A stretch of DNA of 64,000 bases from NCBI GenBank assembly GCA_958296295.1, contig OY282460.1:3162001-3226000 (forward strand), written 5' to 3'. The stretch is from an uncultured Pseudomonadales bacterium (lineage in GTDB: Bacteria; Pseudomonadota; Gammaproteobacteria; Pseudomonadales; Azotimanducaceae). Below are positions 16,711-29,785 of the stretch, one piece after another. The notes beneath the pieces are model-generated. The model saw nothing but the letters and a program-made list of their open reading frames with translations, had not been told where the DNA came from and did no database searches. A program made the translations under genes and the position numbers. The first letter of the stretch is position 1, and each line of letters starts with the position of its first letter.

Positions 16711-18492
16711 CTACGGCGCCTGCCCATCGTCCTCGCCGCCGTCCTCGCCGCCGTCCTCGCCCGCGTAGTAGACGCCCTTGCCGCGCTGCCACGCCCGCTG
16801 GTGGTAGTCGTACACGACATGGGTGCCCAGCCGGTTCACCCGCACATCGCCGAGCGCGTCGAAGAAACCCCGCGGAAAGGCGAACGCGGCTTGCAGCTGG
16901 GCGGCGTCCAGCCAGCCGTCCGGCGGCTCGTCGCGAGCGGCGGCGATTCGCGCCGAAGGCTTGTTCCCCCACACGGTGCCGATGCTCCATCCCCATTCGC
17001 CAAAACTCGGCACATTGGCCCGGTATTGCTGGGTGTTGAATCCCGCGTGGGCCAGCGTCTTGCCAATGGCGAGAAACGCCCGCTTGGCGTGATAGGGCGA
17101 GGTGGACTGCGTCGCGAACGCGCCATCGGGCGAGAGCACTTGGCGCACACGGGCGTAGAAGTGGTCGCTGTAAAGCCGATTCAAGTCCGGATGGCTCGGA
17201 TCCGGCAGATCCGCGATCACCACGTCGAACCGCTCGCCGGCCGCGGCGAGGCGTTCGATTTCCACGAACGCGTCGCCTTCAACCACACGCACCCGCGGGT
17301 CTCCCAAGGCGTTTTGGTTGAGGCCGGCAAGGGTTCTGCTCAGCCACTCGGGGGCATCCGGGTCCGCCCCCCGAAACAGCCGCAGGAGCAAAGGATCGAT
17401 GTCGATCAACGTCACCGCCTTGGGGTTCCAGCGCAACACGTCGCGCAGCGCCAAGCCGTCCCCGCCGCCCAGAATGAGCGCTTTGTCGCGTCGGTTGGCG
17501 GCGAGCATCGCCGGCGTCGTGAGGTAGGCGTGGTAGATGCGTTCGTCGTTGGAGGCGAATTGCAGCGCGCCGTTGATGAACAGGCTCACTATGTCGGGCT
17601 TGTCGGCGGCCACATGCCGTTTCGTGATGACGATGTTCTGGTGCGGTGTCTGCAGGCGGTAGACCACGCGATCCTTGAACAGCGTGTCGCCGAGCCTGGT
17701 CATCCATTCGGTGCCGAACACCGCGAGCGCCACCAAAAGCGCCGTCAACGCGCCATGGCCGATCCACAGGCCTTGGGCCGGCCGCAGCTGCGCCCGGTAC
17801 AGGAGCAGGAATCCAATCCCCACGAACGTGTTCACCGCCGCGGCGCCCACCGCGGCGTAGACGATCGGCATCTTCAAACAGACCAGCACCCACACGGCCG
17901 CGCCAACGCCGGCGCCGATGTAGTCGGCACCGTACATCGTGCCCAAGTTGTGGGGCAGGTGGCGGGAATGCACATGCTCGCGCACGCGGGCGATGAGCGG
18001 AATCTCCATGCCGATGAGGAAACCGATGGCGAAACCCGCGGCGAACGGCAGCACCCGGGATGCGGTCACCAATGCGTCGACAAGCCCGCCGCGCAAAGGG
18101 ATGGACGGGTCCAAACCGTACACGGCGCGCAACCACTCCGGCAGCGAGTGTGCCAACGCCACCGCCGCCGACAGCAAGAGCACGGACGTGCCGCCAAGCG
18201 TGGCGATAGCCAGTTCCAGCCAAGCGAAGCCGCGGTAAATGGAAGCGATCCATTTGGCGGCCAAGGCGCCGAGGCCCATCGCCACGATCATCAGGCCGAT
18301 CATGGCGTAGAGGGTGGGCTCCACCGCGCCGAGCACGCGCCCGGCGTAGTGGGCCATGAGGTATTCGTAGACCAGCCCGCAGCCGGCCACCAAACCCATC
18401 GCGCCTATCAGCGCGGCGTCGTGCCAGCGCCGGTTGGGCCCGGGCGAGGGCTGGGCTAGGCTGTCGGCAGAGGCCAACCCCGCGGCCAGCAC
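16711..18492 (-). CDS. speE: Membrane-anchored spermidine synthase-like aminopropyltransferase
   Basis: From the likely GTG at 18492 the protein has 593 residues. The first 250 or so contain six to seven hydrophobic helices (for example ALIGAMGLVAGCGLVYEYLM and GLMIVAMGLGALAAKWIA). The cytosolic half is a polyamine synthase domain with ALILGGGDGLALRDVL, the SAM-binding motif, ADLPDPSHPDLNRLYSDHFY around the catalytic Asp, and a C-terminal region with WGWSIGTVWGN. The family transfers aminopropyl groups from decarboxylated SAM, supplied here by SpeD. An earlier start would overlap the DUF350 gene. The C-terminus ends in a GEDGGEDGGEDDG acidic repeat. Confidence 0.85.
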   Translation of the reverse strand: MLAAGLASADSLAQPSPGPNRRWHDAALIGAMGLVAGCGLVYEYLMAHYAGRVLGAVEPTLYAMIGLMIVAMGLGALAAKWIASIYRGFAWLELAIATLGGTSVLLLSAAVALAHSLPEWLRAVYGLDPSIPLRGGLVDALVTASRVLPFAAGFAIGFLIGMEIPLIARVREHVHSRHLPHNLGTMYGADYIGAGVGAAVWVLVCLKMPIVYAAVGAAAVNTFVGIGFLLLYRAQLRPAQGLWIGHGALTALLVALAVFGTEWMTRLGDTLFKDRVVYRLQTPHQNIVITKRHVAADKPDIVSLFINGALQFASNDERIYHAYLTTPAMLAANRRDKALILGGGDGLALRDVLRWNPKAVTLIDIDPLLLRLFRGADPDAPEWLSRTLAGLNQNALGDPRVRVVEGDAFVEIERLAAAGERFDVVIADLPDPSHPDLNRLYSDHFYARVRQVLSPDGAFATQSTSPYHAKRAFLAIGKTLAHAGFNTQQYRANVPSFGEWGWSIGTVWGNKPSARIAAARDEPPDGWLDAAQLQAAFAFPRGFFDALGDVRVNRLGTHVVYDYHQRAWQRGKGVYYAGEDGGEDGGEDDGQAP

Positions 18493-18529
18493 GCGCTCGC
18501 CGTCTGGCGGTCCCGTCCGACTTTGTCGA

Positions 18530-19426
18530 TCAGCCGACGGCCGCCCGCACGACCAAGCCAACGCCCACGAACACGGCCGCCTCGATGCCGGCAACGCCGA
18601 TGTTGCGTTGTCGATCCACCTCTTCGACGACGTCGATGCCGTGCAGAATCAAGCGTTGCGCGAGGACGGAAAGAATGAACAGCACTGCGGCAAGCACCAC
18701 CGCCCAGACGAACCACGCGACATACGCCAACCAAGCGGCGCTCTCCACGCCAGCCACATACGCGACCATCCCACCGGCGGAAGACGCGGCCAAGGCGGTG
18801 CCGATCAAGTGGCCGGCGTAGCGCACGCCGAGCGCCGTATTGCCGCCTTCTATCGCGGCTTGCCAGCGTTGCCCTTCATGGCGGCGGGCGAAGATGGCCG
18901 CCCGGATGCGGGTGACGCCGAGCACCACGATCTGCGCGAGCAGGAAGGTCACCGCGACCGATATCAACGCCTGGGCCAAGTCCCCTTCGGCCCAATAGAT
19001 GGCGCCGTTGATGAGCACGCCGAGAGCGATGAGGTTGGCCGCTTGCACCGTGCCGGCGGCGGTGGTCTCCGCTTGGATGGCGCTTTTCAAGGAGAACTTG
19101 TGGAAGACGACCGCGTCGTTCAACCAGATGCCCACTTTGAGCAGCACCAAGCCGAGAACGGCGTACGCGGCCACGGCGCCGAGCTCGGACGCCACGTCCA
19201 CCGCCGGCTCGCCGGACGTCGCCGCGGCCAGCACCAGCGCCACCGCGACGACCCCGCCGGTGAGCGCCAAGCCGAACGCCAAGTTGTCCTTTTCCGCCAG
19301 CTCGTCACGCGAATCCACGCCGAACAGCAGCCCCGCGCCGTAGCGCAAGGCGCACATGGCCGCGACGGCCACCGCCAGGTTCAACGCCACCATGCCCCAA
19401 AGCCAAAGGCTCAACCCGTCGATCAT
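18530..19426 (-). CDS. DUF350 family membrane protein with two DUF350 units
   Basis: I choose the second ATG (19426) because AGGAG lies nine bases upstream of it and directly abuts the first ATG (19435). The product is about 298 residues with eight predicted hydrophobic helices arranged as two similar halves, each with an acidic/polar loop (RDELAEKDNLAFGLALTGG in the first, FARRHEGQRWQAAIEGGNTALGVRY in the second). DUF350 proteins are frequently found beside speD/speE-type genes in proteobacteria, but their function is unknown. It lies between the lipoprotein gene and speE. Confidence 0.8.
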   Translation of the reverse strand: MIDGLSLWLWGMVALNLAVAVAAMCALRYGAGLLFGVDSRDELAEKDNLAFGLALTGGVVAVALVLAAATSGEPAVDVASELGAVAAYAVLGLVLLKVGIWLNDAVVFHKFSLKSAIQAETTAAGTVQAANLIALGVLINGAIYWAEGDLAQALISVAVTFLLAQIVVLGVTRIRAAIFARRHEGQRWQAAIEGGNTALGVRYAGHLIGTALAASSAGGMVAYVAGVESAAWLAYVAWFVWAVVLAAVLFILSVLAQRLILHGIDVVEEVDRQRNIGVAGIEAAVFVGVGLVVRAAVG

Positions 19427-19490
19427 CGGTTGCATCTCCTATGTTCCGCGGCGCGTTCGCGCAACCGCGGTTGCCGCAACATTGGGCAGA

Positions 19491-20486
19491 TCATTTGCCG
19501 CGCCGCGGCCCGCGGGCCCCGCCGCCGCCGAAACCCCGCACCGATGCCCGGCGAGTTCCGCTCTTGGCCGACCCGAAGCGGCTGGCGCTTGAAGCTGCGC
19601 CCGGCCGACTGCCCGTGCTGGCGAACTTCTGCCGTTGCACGCTCGTGGAGGCCCCTTGTCGCCGTTGCTGGTACGGGCTGCGAAAGGTGCGGTTTTGGGA
19701 TGCGAACTTCTGCCGGGCGGAGGATTCAACCTGCGCCTGGCGCGTGCGGGCACCCGGCGAGGTGTAATTCCGGCGGCCGTAGTCGTGGTAGTAGCTGTAG
19801 TCGCGGCGCCCGGCCCAGTCGCCATAACCGATGCGGGGGCCGCCGAGCAGGTCGCGCATGAGGGCGAACTGGCCATACCACACCCAGAATGAACTGCCGC
19901 TTGAATCGGTGCGCCATCGGCCGTAGTTTGGATTGCCGACGAGCTGGCTGCCGGGGCCGAAATCGCCGGCGTTGTTTGCGCCCCGGGTAGCGCTTGCGGA
20001 GGCGGCGTCCACCCGCGGCAACGCGCCATCGGAAAGGTCAGCCAAGACGTTCAGCGGATCCGCCAGCGCCCGGTTGAACTCGTCCACGGCGGTGGCCGTG
20101 GCCAAGCTGTCGATCTCCTCGGCGATCGGCAGGTACCGCTCCCGTTCGGCACCTTCCGCCGGCAGGCTGCTGCGGAGATCCTTGGCGCGCGCCTCAAGCC
20201 CGCTGTAGAGAGTGCCCTCGCGAGTGGCCTCCCGTTCCAGCACACGGGCCAAGTCACGCAGATCCGGCTTCGCTTCGGCCACTTTGTCCGCGTATTGCCG
20301 AATGAGCGCGGCGTTGCGCAGATCACCGCCATCGAGCGCATTGCCCAGCCGTGCCACAGCCTGCTCCACGCGGCTCACGGCATCCCCGACCCGGGCGTGC
20401 AGGCCGCCATCGCCGCAACCGGCCAAGCCGACCGCGAGCGCCAGAGCCAGCAACGAAGCGAATGATGCCGAGAACGTCTTAGACAA
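19491..20486 (-). CDS. Predicted lipoprotein of the polyamine cluster
   Basis: The start is most likely TTG at 20486, with GAGGAGG nine bases upstream and an eight-base overlap with the end of speD. The resulting 331-residue protein has a lipoprotein signal peptide, SLLALALAVGLAGCGDGG, with the lipobox Cys near residue 20. A helical middle part is followed by a low-complexity Gly/Arg/Ser-rich tail (RGFGGGGARGPRRGK at the end) and a Tyr-rich segment. No enzymatic motif is visible. Coupling to speD and position before DUF350 suggest a shared envelope role. Confidence 0.7.
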   Translation of the reverse strand: MSKTFSASFASLLALALAVGLAGCGDGGLHARVGDAVSRVEQAVARLGNALDGGDLRNAALIRQYADKVAEAKPDLRDLARVLEREATREGTLYSGLEARAKDLRSSLPAEGAERERYLPIAEEIDSLATATAVDEFNRALADPLNVLADLSDGALPRVDAASASATRGANNAGDFGPGSQLVGNPNYGRWRTDSSGSSFWVWYGQFALMRDLLGGPRIGYGDWAGRRDYSYYHDYGRRNYTSPGARTRQAQVESSARQKFASQNRTFRSPYQQRRQGASTSVQRQKFASTGSRPGAASSASRFGSAKSGTRRASVRGFGGGGARGPRRGK

Positions 20487-20883
20487 AGGGCCGTGCCTCC
20501 TCGGTGGCTGTCGGCCGCTCCACCGAACGAATGATAGCCCGCGCCGGCGCCGCTTCGGCCAACACCGTCGCGGCGCGGTCGGCATCACAACCGCCGCACA
20601 TGAACACGTCGAACGCCGCGTAGCCGCTTTCCGGCCACGTGTGAACCGTGATGTGGGACTCCGCGAGCAGCGCGACCCCCGTCACCCCGCCATCCGCGCC
20701 GAAGCCATGCATGTGGCAAGAAAGCACCGTGGCGTTGCCGGCGTCCGCGGCGCGCCGGAGCAGCGCTTCCAGAGCGGCGGCGTCGTAGCCGGCTTGGCCG
20801 CCGAAGCACTCGATGATCACATGCCGTCCGCCCCGCTCCGTTCCGAGCGGGTTCGCCAAGGTGCCCTGTGGCGACGCTGCCAT
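20479..20883 (-). CDS. speD: S-adenosylmethionine decarboxylase proenzyme
   Basis: A 134-residue bacterial-type SpeD starting at the ATG at 20883. It decarboxylates SAM to provide aminopropyl groups for spermidine. The self-cleavage site is the Glu75-Ser76 bond in LLAESHITVHTWPE; Ser76 becomes the pyruvoyl group, and the conserved His and the SCHMHGFGADGGVTG segment upstream complete the active site. It is the first gene of a tightly packed minus-strand cluster with the lipoprotein, DUF350 protein, speE and the N-demethylase-like gene. Confidence 0.93.
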   Translation of the reverse strand: MAASPQGTLANPLGTERGGRHVIIECFGGQAGYDAAALEALLRRAADAGNATVLSCHMHGFGADGGVTGVALLAESHITVHTWPESGYAAFDVFMCGGCDADRAATVLAEAAPARAIIRSVERPTATEEARPFV

Positions 20884-21012
20884 GGGAGCATGGTAGTGGC
20901 AAAAGGCGGCGTGGCGCAAATGGCGCAACGGGTGTGGATACCGGCAGGCGCCGACGCCCACAACTGCCGGCGGGCTATGGCAGAGTTCCAACTCCGCCGG
21001 TTGCCAAAACGG

Positions 21013-22764
21013 TCACTCGACCGCTTCGCAGCGCGCCAGTTCCCAACCGTGGAAGATCACCGCCAAGCCCGTGTAGAGGATGTCCGGGCGCTGCCGGCGC
21101 AGGTTCTCGTCGGCAAGATAGCCGGCAAGTTGTCGCTTTGCCTGGGCCAGCGCGGCATCCACGTCCCGATCGCTCTCTTCCCGCTTTAGGTATTTCAACT
21201 CGATCAGGTAGCCGTGCCGCGCTGTCGGATGTCGCGTTGTGAAAGGCTGAAGGCAAATGTCCACGAAGCCCTTGTTGAACTCGCGCTCGGTGCTGAACAG
21301 AAAATGGTCCGTCACTCCCAAGTGCGCGGCGAGGAAGCCTTGGATCATCTTCTCGCCGGCCAGATAGTCGCGCACACTCGTCTGGGCGCGCACCGCTTGG
21401 GCCAGGAAGTCCAACACCGGCCGCCATTCGCCGAGTTGCGCCATGCGCCGCATCAGCCGCGCCAGATCGTTCAGGTCCACCGCGAAAGCGCCGACGTCCC
21501 GGTAGGCGTCTCGCAGGAAGGCGTGCAGCAGGCGGTGGGCCGTTTGGTTGGGCACGCCCAGTTCCGGGGCGTCGCCCAAGGCCACCGGACGAATGCTCAG
21601 GAGCCCGAAATAGTGCAACAGCGAAAGGAAGTTGTCGCGGTTGTCCAACTCCCGAAGTGGGAAGCTCCGCCGCACTTGGCACTCGGCCCGGCCCTCCGCC
21701 ATCGCCGAACGCAAGAGTTCGAAGTTGCCGTTCAGACGTCCGCCGGCGTTGAGCAAGTGGCGCAGCTTGCCGTAATCCACGCGCACGTTGTCGTCGATCA
21801 GCTCCCGTGGCGGGCGGCGGCTGCCGATGGACTCCGCCAAGTAGTAGAGCACCATGTCCGTGTTGTAGACGTCGTCTGGCGCGTCCTCGGAAAAGCGGTA
21901 GCCGTTGTACCACTCGCGCATGGTGGCCAAGGCGTGGTCGGGATGTTCCGCCAACGCGCCAGCGGCGTGGTAGGTGCGCAACACTTCCCGCACTTCGTCC
22001 TCCGTGAATCCGAGCATCGCGTTGAAGTCCTGGCTCAAGCTCAGGTTGCGCCCGATGTTGAAGCCGCTGGTCACGTCGTCCATCGCCAGCGGCGAGACGC
22101 CGGTGACGAACAAGCGCTCCAGCGCGCCAACGTCCGTGCCCGCCTTCAGCGTGGCGAAAAAGCTGCGATAGAAGCCGTCGTCGTGGGTCAGCGAGTGGTA
22201 GGCGGCCTCGCCGTGGCGGGCCAGCACGGCGTTCGCCAGATTGTCGTACTCGTCGATCAGGATATAGAGTGGCACGCCGCGCTCGCTCGCGATGGCGAAC
22301 GCCTTGCGCAGTTTGGTGTTGATCGACGAATGCGCCAGAACCTCCCGCATCGCGGTGGTGTCGAAGACGTCAGCATTCGAGCCCAGCGCATGGCGAAGGT
22401 CGATGTCGCAACATTCCTCGAATCGCTCCTCCATGACGTCCAACGGCGCGTCCATTCCGGAGAAGTTGAAACGCAGCACAACGTAGCGCCCGCGCGCGGC
22501 GGTGGGCGCAACACCGACATCCGTGCCGGCGAACAGGGCCTCGAACTCGTCGCGTCCGTTGCGGCCGTAGTAACACTCCAGCATCGACAGCCAAGACGTC
22601 TTGCCGAATCGCCGCGGCCGGATGAACAAGACGTAGTGGTGATTCTCCAGCCGCCGCACAAAGCGCGTTTTGTCCACATACAGGCTGCCGTCCAAGCGGA
22701 TGCCTCTGAAGTCGGCGCGACCGTAAGGGATCTTCGGGGGTGCGTTATGGTTGGCAGAGGCCAT
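21013..22764 (-). CDS. AAA-ATPase-like/PD-(D/E)XK nuclease protein (AAA_9 plus PDDEXK_9)
   Basis: A 583-residue protein with the typical opening IPYGRADFRGIRLDGSLYVDKT and the P-loop-like FIRPRRFGKTSWLSML at about 47-62, then YILIDEYDNLANAVL (Walker B). The C-terminal domain carries GYLIELKYLKREESD, the catalytic Glu-x-Lys of a PD-(D/E)xK fold, and TGLAVIFHGWELARCE at the end. This architecture is abundant in some bacteria and its physiological role is unknown. ATG at 22764. Confidence 0.85.
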   Translation of the reverse strand: MASANHNAPPKIPYGRADFRGIRLDGSLYVDKTRFVRRLENHHYVLFIRPRRFGKTSWLSMLECYYGRNGRDEFEALFAGTDVGVAPTAARGRYVVLRFNFSGMDAPLDVMEERFEECCDIDLRHALGSNADVFDTTAMREVLAHSSINTKLRKAFAIASERGVPLYILIDEYDNLANAVLARHGEAAYHSLTHDDGFYRSFFATLKAGTDVGALERLFVTGVSPLAMDDVTSGFNIGRNLSLSQDFNAMLGFTEDEVREVLRTYHAAGALAEHPDHALATMREWYNGYRFSEDAPDDVYNTDMVLYYLAESIGSRRPPRELIDDNVRVDYGKLRHLLNAGGRLNGNFELLRSAMAEGRAECQVRRSFPLRELDNRDNFLSLLHYFGLLSIRPVALGDAPELGVPNQTAHRLLHAFLRDAYRDVGAFAVDLNDLARLMRRMAQLGEWRPVLDFLAQAVRAQTSVRDYLAGEKMIQGFLAAHLGVTDHFLFSTEREFNKGFVDICLQPFTTRHPTARHGYLIELKYLKREESDRDVDAALAQAKRQLAGYLADENLRRQRPDILYTGLAVIFHGWELARCEAVE

Positions 22765-23097
22765 TGCGCCATTCTACTGACATCCGCGCCGCCGGGAGCG
22801 CTGACCGCGATCGGCCCTTCCCGCCGCCCCACGCCTCCTCACGCAATTACGGCGGCCGTCCACCACTGCGGCTGATGGAAACCGCTGCGCGGCTCGGCAG
22901 CGACGGCGACCAGCGCGTGGCGGGCGAATGAAAGAGCACGGGCTCTTCCCCAGCCACATGGCGAAGTTCTCGGTGAGCTTGGCGTGGCCGCGGCTTCGTT
23001 GCCGCTCGGTTGCGGGTTGGAAAAACGTGACGCTATTGGGTGATGACTTGGAGCGTCTTTTGCATGTCGCGGCCAGGCTTTTAGCCGGCCCGCTAGC
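22765..23097. other. Intergenic region with a 28-base copy of a metH segment
   Basis: Bases 22953-22980 are identical to 24647-24674 inside metH and on the minus strand would encode [10 protein letters not shown], as in MetH. Outside this stretch similarity fades quickly. Apart from that short duplication I see no gene, promoter or RNA here. Confidence 0.5.
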
Positions 23098-24099
23098 CTA
23101 GCCGCGGGGCTTCGACTTCCAGAAGGGCTGATAGTATCGCCGGCATAGCTTCCCTCTTCCGTTGGGTAGAAATGTCCATTCTTTCTTGTACAGACGTGCC
23201 AGTTCCTTTTCGGACAGGAATGACAAATCTACTACCTTCCCGCCGCCTCCATCCGAATCCAATTGCTCTCTATTCAGGCGATCAGCGGCCAAGGTGATCT
23301 CATCCTCCGGCCTCGCCGGCCAGACCTCCAGATCGTCCGACGCCAGCAGGGAATCGATCAATCGAGCGTTTCCGCCAATGTAGCTGGTATTCAAGTCTAT
23401 GTCGTTTGTAAGCCACCAACTGCGGTCTGCCGCCCAGATCAGGTTGGCAGTCTGATCGACGCTCTTGAAGACAGGCGAAAACGCCATCTTCAACGGCGCG
23501 CGGAACATGTCGTACGTCCGTCCTCCCCATGTGTCAATAGCGCTCGTCTTGGCGGTCAGACCTACGCCCTTGAGGAGGTGTGAAAACACGATCTTCAACG
23601 ATGAGCCGAACACATCCCACTTCCACGCTGGTGAGTGAAACACACCGCGCTCCGGGCCTCCCCCGGTGTCGATGGATTTCGTGGCCTGCGGCGCTTGGAT
23701 CCGGTACTCCTTCCATTTCCTTCCCCATCCTTGCCAGACGCCAAGCCAGCAGGCATCGCGACCCGTGTGCGACGACAGCAAGTCCAGCATGGGCAGGGAC
23801 ACGGCGGCCGGAATAGTGCCCTCGTCTGGGGCGACCACCTCCGAGCCGCCCAAGGTCGGGGTTGCGATCTTCCGCCACTGCATCAACGCATGGACGTGCG
23901 ATCCTGTGCTGGCCGCCATTGCCGCCCATCTGATCGGCATGCACTGCCCCCCGTCGAGCTGCCAGGCGGGATGAAAGATTCGGGCATAGCGCTCGAACCC
24001 TTTGGGGACGAGAGAGCAGACGCGGTGCTGGTGGGGAGAGGCGGCAAGCTGCTTCATTCCCCACAACGCGGCTTGCGCATCTGTTATCGGTTCTAGCAT
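23098..24099 (-). CDS. Conserved hypothetical protein
   Basis: The ATG at 24099 has AGAAGGG upstream and gives 333 residues. The product begins MLEPITDAQAALWG and contains VPKGFERYARIFHPAW, ACWLGVWQGWG and, near residue 235, NLIWAADRSWWLTNDIDL and NTSYIGGNARLIDSLL. Such segments recur in an uncharacterised family of cytosolic proteins, but I can assign no reaction. There is no signal peptide or membrane segment. Base composition is a little lower in GC than its neighbours, which may indicate transfer. Confidence 0.7.
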   Translation of the reverse strand: MLEPITDAQAALWGMKQLAASPHQHRVCSLVPKGFERYARIFHPAWQLDGGQCMPIRWAAMAASTGSHVHALMQWRKIATPTLGGSEVVAPDEGTIPAAVSLPMLDLLSSHTGRDACWLGVWQGWGRKWKEYRIQAPQATKSIDTGGGPERGVFHSPAWKWDVFGSSLKIVFSHLLKGVGLTAKTSAIDTWGGRTYDMFRAPLKMAFSPVFKSVDQTANLIWAADRSWWLTNDIDLNTSYIGGNARLIDSLLASDDLEVWPARPEDEITLAADRLNREQLDSDGGGGKVVDLSFLSEKELARLYKKEWTFLPNGRGKLCRRYYQPFWKSKPRG

Positions 24100-24380
24100 G
24101 ACACCCTTCTCGATGGAGATACATAGTAACCTGGACACGGATAGAAGCGACGATACGGGCCATGGATGAACAACATGAGCCATGTACGGTAAGTACCAGG
24201 CTTACATGGCGCGACCGCGACCAGTCCGTGCCGGGCGAACGAAACATCTCTGCCTACTTTCTGCGCAAACCCATGCCTTCCGGTCGATCGCCAATAGCTG
24301 AAGAGCCACCAAAATCTCCGCTTCTTCTGGACTACTTTCCATTTTTCAGAAATACAACAAGTTAGCGCACATGGGGTCTC
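24100..24380. other. Intergenic region between metH and the hypothetical gene
   Basis: An open frame of 67 codons on the plus strand (24162-24365) exists but has no ribosome site or recognisable similarity. There is an inverted pair CCATGTA/TACATGG around 24180-24215. Nothing else could be supported. Confidence 0.3.
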
Positions 24381-24488
24381 TCAGGCGGCGAGCCGGTCGT
24401 TCCAGTAGTCGTCGAAGCGGCGGATGGCCGACAGGCGGTCGCGCACCTCGACCGGCAGGTCGGCGTCGTCGAACCGCCAAAAAGCGGC
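24381..24488 (-). other. In-frame coding-like extension after the metH stop codon
   Basis: Immediately after the TAG that ends metH, the same frame continues for 35 sense codons reading AAFWRFDDADLPVEVRDRL and ending FDDYWNDRLAA before a TGA at 24381. The composition is protein-like. It could be the tail of a lost neighbouring gene or a readthrough extension. Confidence 0.35.
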
Positions 24489-28229
<3,741 letters not shown>

Positions 28230-28261
28230 ATCATGGTGGCGGAACCTAGGGGGAGCCAACG

Positions 28262-29407
28262 ATGCCCATGATTCTCAACGACGAGCAGAACATGCTCAAG
28301 GACACCGCCAAGAGCTTCTGCGCCGAGACCGCGCCGATCGCTCAACTACGCAAGTTGCGCGACGAGGACAGCCCAGACGGCTTCGATCGCGACACTTGGT
28401 CGAAGATGGTCGAGTTGGGCTGGGCCGGCATCCCTTTCCCGGAAGAGCACGGCGGCTTGGCGTTCGGCTACAAGGGCTTGGGCGTGGTCACCGAGGAAAC
28501 CGGTCGAACGCTCGCGGCCAGCCCGCTCTACGCCACCGTTTGGGTTGGCGGAACGATCCTGAACATCGGCGGCAACCCCGCGCAAAAGGCCGAGTGGCTG
28601 CCCAAGGTGACTCGCGGGGAGCTTTTGCTCGCGCTGGCCCTGGAGGATTCGCACCGTCACCGCCCCTACGGAATCACCACCACCGCCGTCCGCTCCGGCG
28701 ACGGCTACGCCCTCTCTGGCGCCAAGCAGTTCGTGTTGGACGGGCATGTCGCGGGGAGGCTCATCGTCGCCGCGCGGACGTCGGGCGAGGCCGGCGAGCG
28801 CGATGGCATTTCCCTCTTTCTTGTGGATCCGCAAGCGGACGGCGTGCGGGTGACGCGCACGAAAATGGTGGACAGCCGCAACGCCGCCAACATCGAGCTC
28901 AAAGACGCGCGGGTGGCCGCGGACGCGCTGATCGGCGAGGAAGGCAAAGGCGCCGACGTGCTCGATCCGGCGTTGGACATCGCCCGCATCGGTATCGCCG
29001 CGGAAATGCTCGGCAGCACCCAGGAGTGTTTCGAGCGCACCGTCCAGTACCTCAAGGACCGGGAACAGTTCGGCGTCCCCATAGGCTCTTTCCAAGCGCT
29101 AAAGCACCGCGCCGCCAACATGTTCTGTGAAATCGAACTCTCGAAATCCTGCGTGCTCGAGGCGTTGACCGCACTGGACGAGGGCCGCGATCAGCTAGCT
29201 GTGGCCAAGCTCGCCAGCCTCGCCAAGGCCAAGGTGGGCGAGACCTTTCAGACCGTCTCCCGAGAGGGCATTCAGATGCATGGCGGCATCGGCATGACGG
29301 ACGAGTTCGACATCGGCTTCTTCATCAAGCGCGCTGCCGTGACGGAGCAGATTTTCGGCGACGTGCGCTTCCACCACGATCGATTCGGAGACCTCGAAGG
29401 CTATTGA
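28262..29407 (+). CDS. Acyl-CoA dehydrogenase family protein
   Basis: A 381-residue FAD-dependent dehydrogenase with the three-domain acyl-CoA dehydrogenase layout: helical N-terminal domain, beta middle domain and helical C-terminal domain. The C-terminal FAD/dimer signature reads [21 protein letters not shown] near 335-355. A strong AGGGGGAG site precedes the ATG at 28262. Substrate chain length cannot be read from the sequence. It is transcribed divergently from metH. Confidence 0.9.
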   Translation: MPMILNDEQNMLKDTAKSFCAETAPIAQLRKLRDEDSPDGFDRDTWSKMVELGWAGIPFPEEHGGLAFGYKGLGVVTEETGRTLAASPLYATVWVGGTILNIGGNPAQKAEWLPKVTRGELLLALALEDSHRHRPYGITTTAVRSGDGYALSGAKQFVLDGHVAGRLIVAARTSGEAGERDGISLFLVDPQADGVRVTRTKMVDSRNAANIELKDARVAADALIGEEGKGADVLDPALDIARIGIAAEMLGSTQECFERTVQYLKDREQFGVPIGSFQALKHRAANMFCEIELSKSCVLEALTALDEGRDQLAVAKLASLAKAKVGETFQTVSREGIQMHGGIGMTDEFDIGFFIKRAAVTEQIFGDVRFHHDRFGDLEGY

Positions 29408-29424
29408 GGCCGGCCGGACGGTTC

Positions 29425-29625
29425 GGGTGTGCGACGCCCTTGTGCGCGGCCGGCTGCGAGAAGGTCTGAACGGTAATCGCGAGCCCCGGTACGCTGAGGG
29501 TAGCTACAACCGCAGCGAGGGGAATCGCTATTACGGACGAGATGGAGGGGTGCGCTTAGAGCGCAAGGAGGAGTGGGCTTTTGTGGTGGCGAAATACCTG
29601 CGGACTTCCTCGGCGCTGGGCGGAG
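29425..29625 (+). mobile_element. Relic of the left end of an ISKra4-family element
   Basis: Starting at GGGTGTGCGACG, the sequence follows the left end and first codons of the intact ISKra4 copy at 32332: GCTGAGGGTA, ACAACCGCAGCGA, GGAATCGC and GAGCGCAAG-GAG occur in the same order, with many substitutions and small indels. Similarity ends near 29625, so about 200 bases remain. It is clearly the oldest of the four ISKra4-derived sequences. The rest of the gap to 29785 contains nothing I could identify. Confidence 0.7.
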
Positions 29626-29785
29626 CTGGTGGCACCGGATACGTCTTCGGCCGCAAATGGCCCGCCGTGGATGGGGCCTCACCTGCCTGATCAGAGTCAA
29701 TACGCGGCCAGCACGCGCGTTCCAGACCAGACCGCTCTTGCTGGACACTTGGTGTCAACAACGCCCTAGTGCGCTAAGCCCATGT

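Noticed and set aside
16801..18459. Plus-strand open frame opposite speE
   Set aside because: Antisense shadow of a clear polyamine synthase gene.
24162..24365. 67-codon plus-strand frame between the hypothetical gene and metH
   Set aside because: No ribosome site, no conserved motif, and it overlaps obvious intergenic debris.
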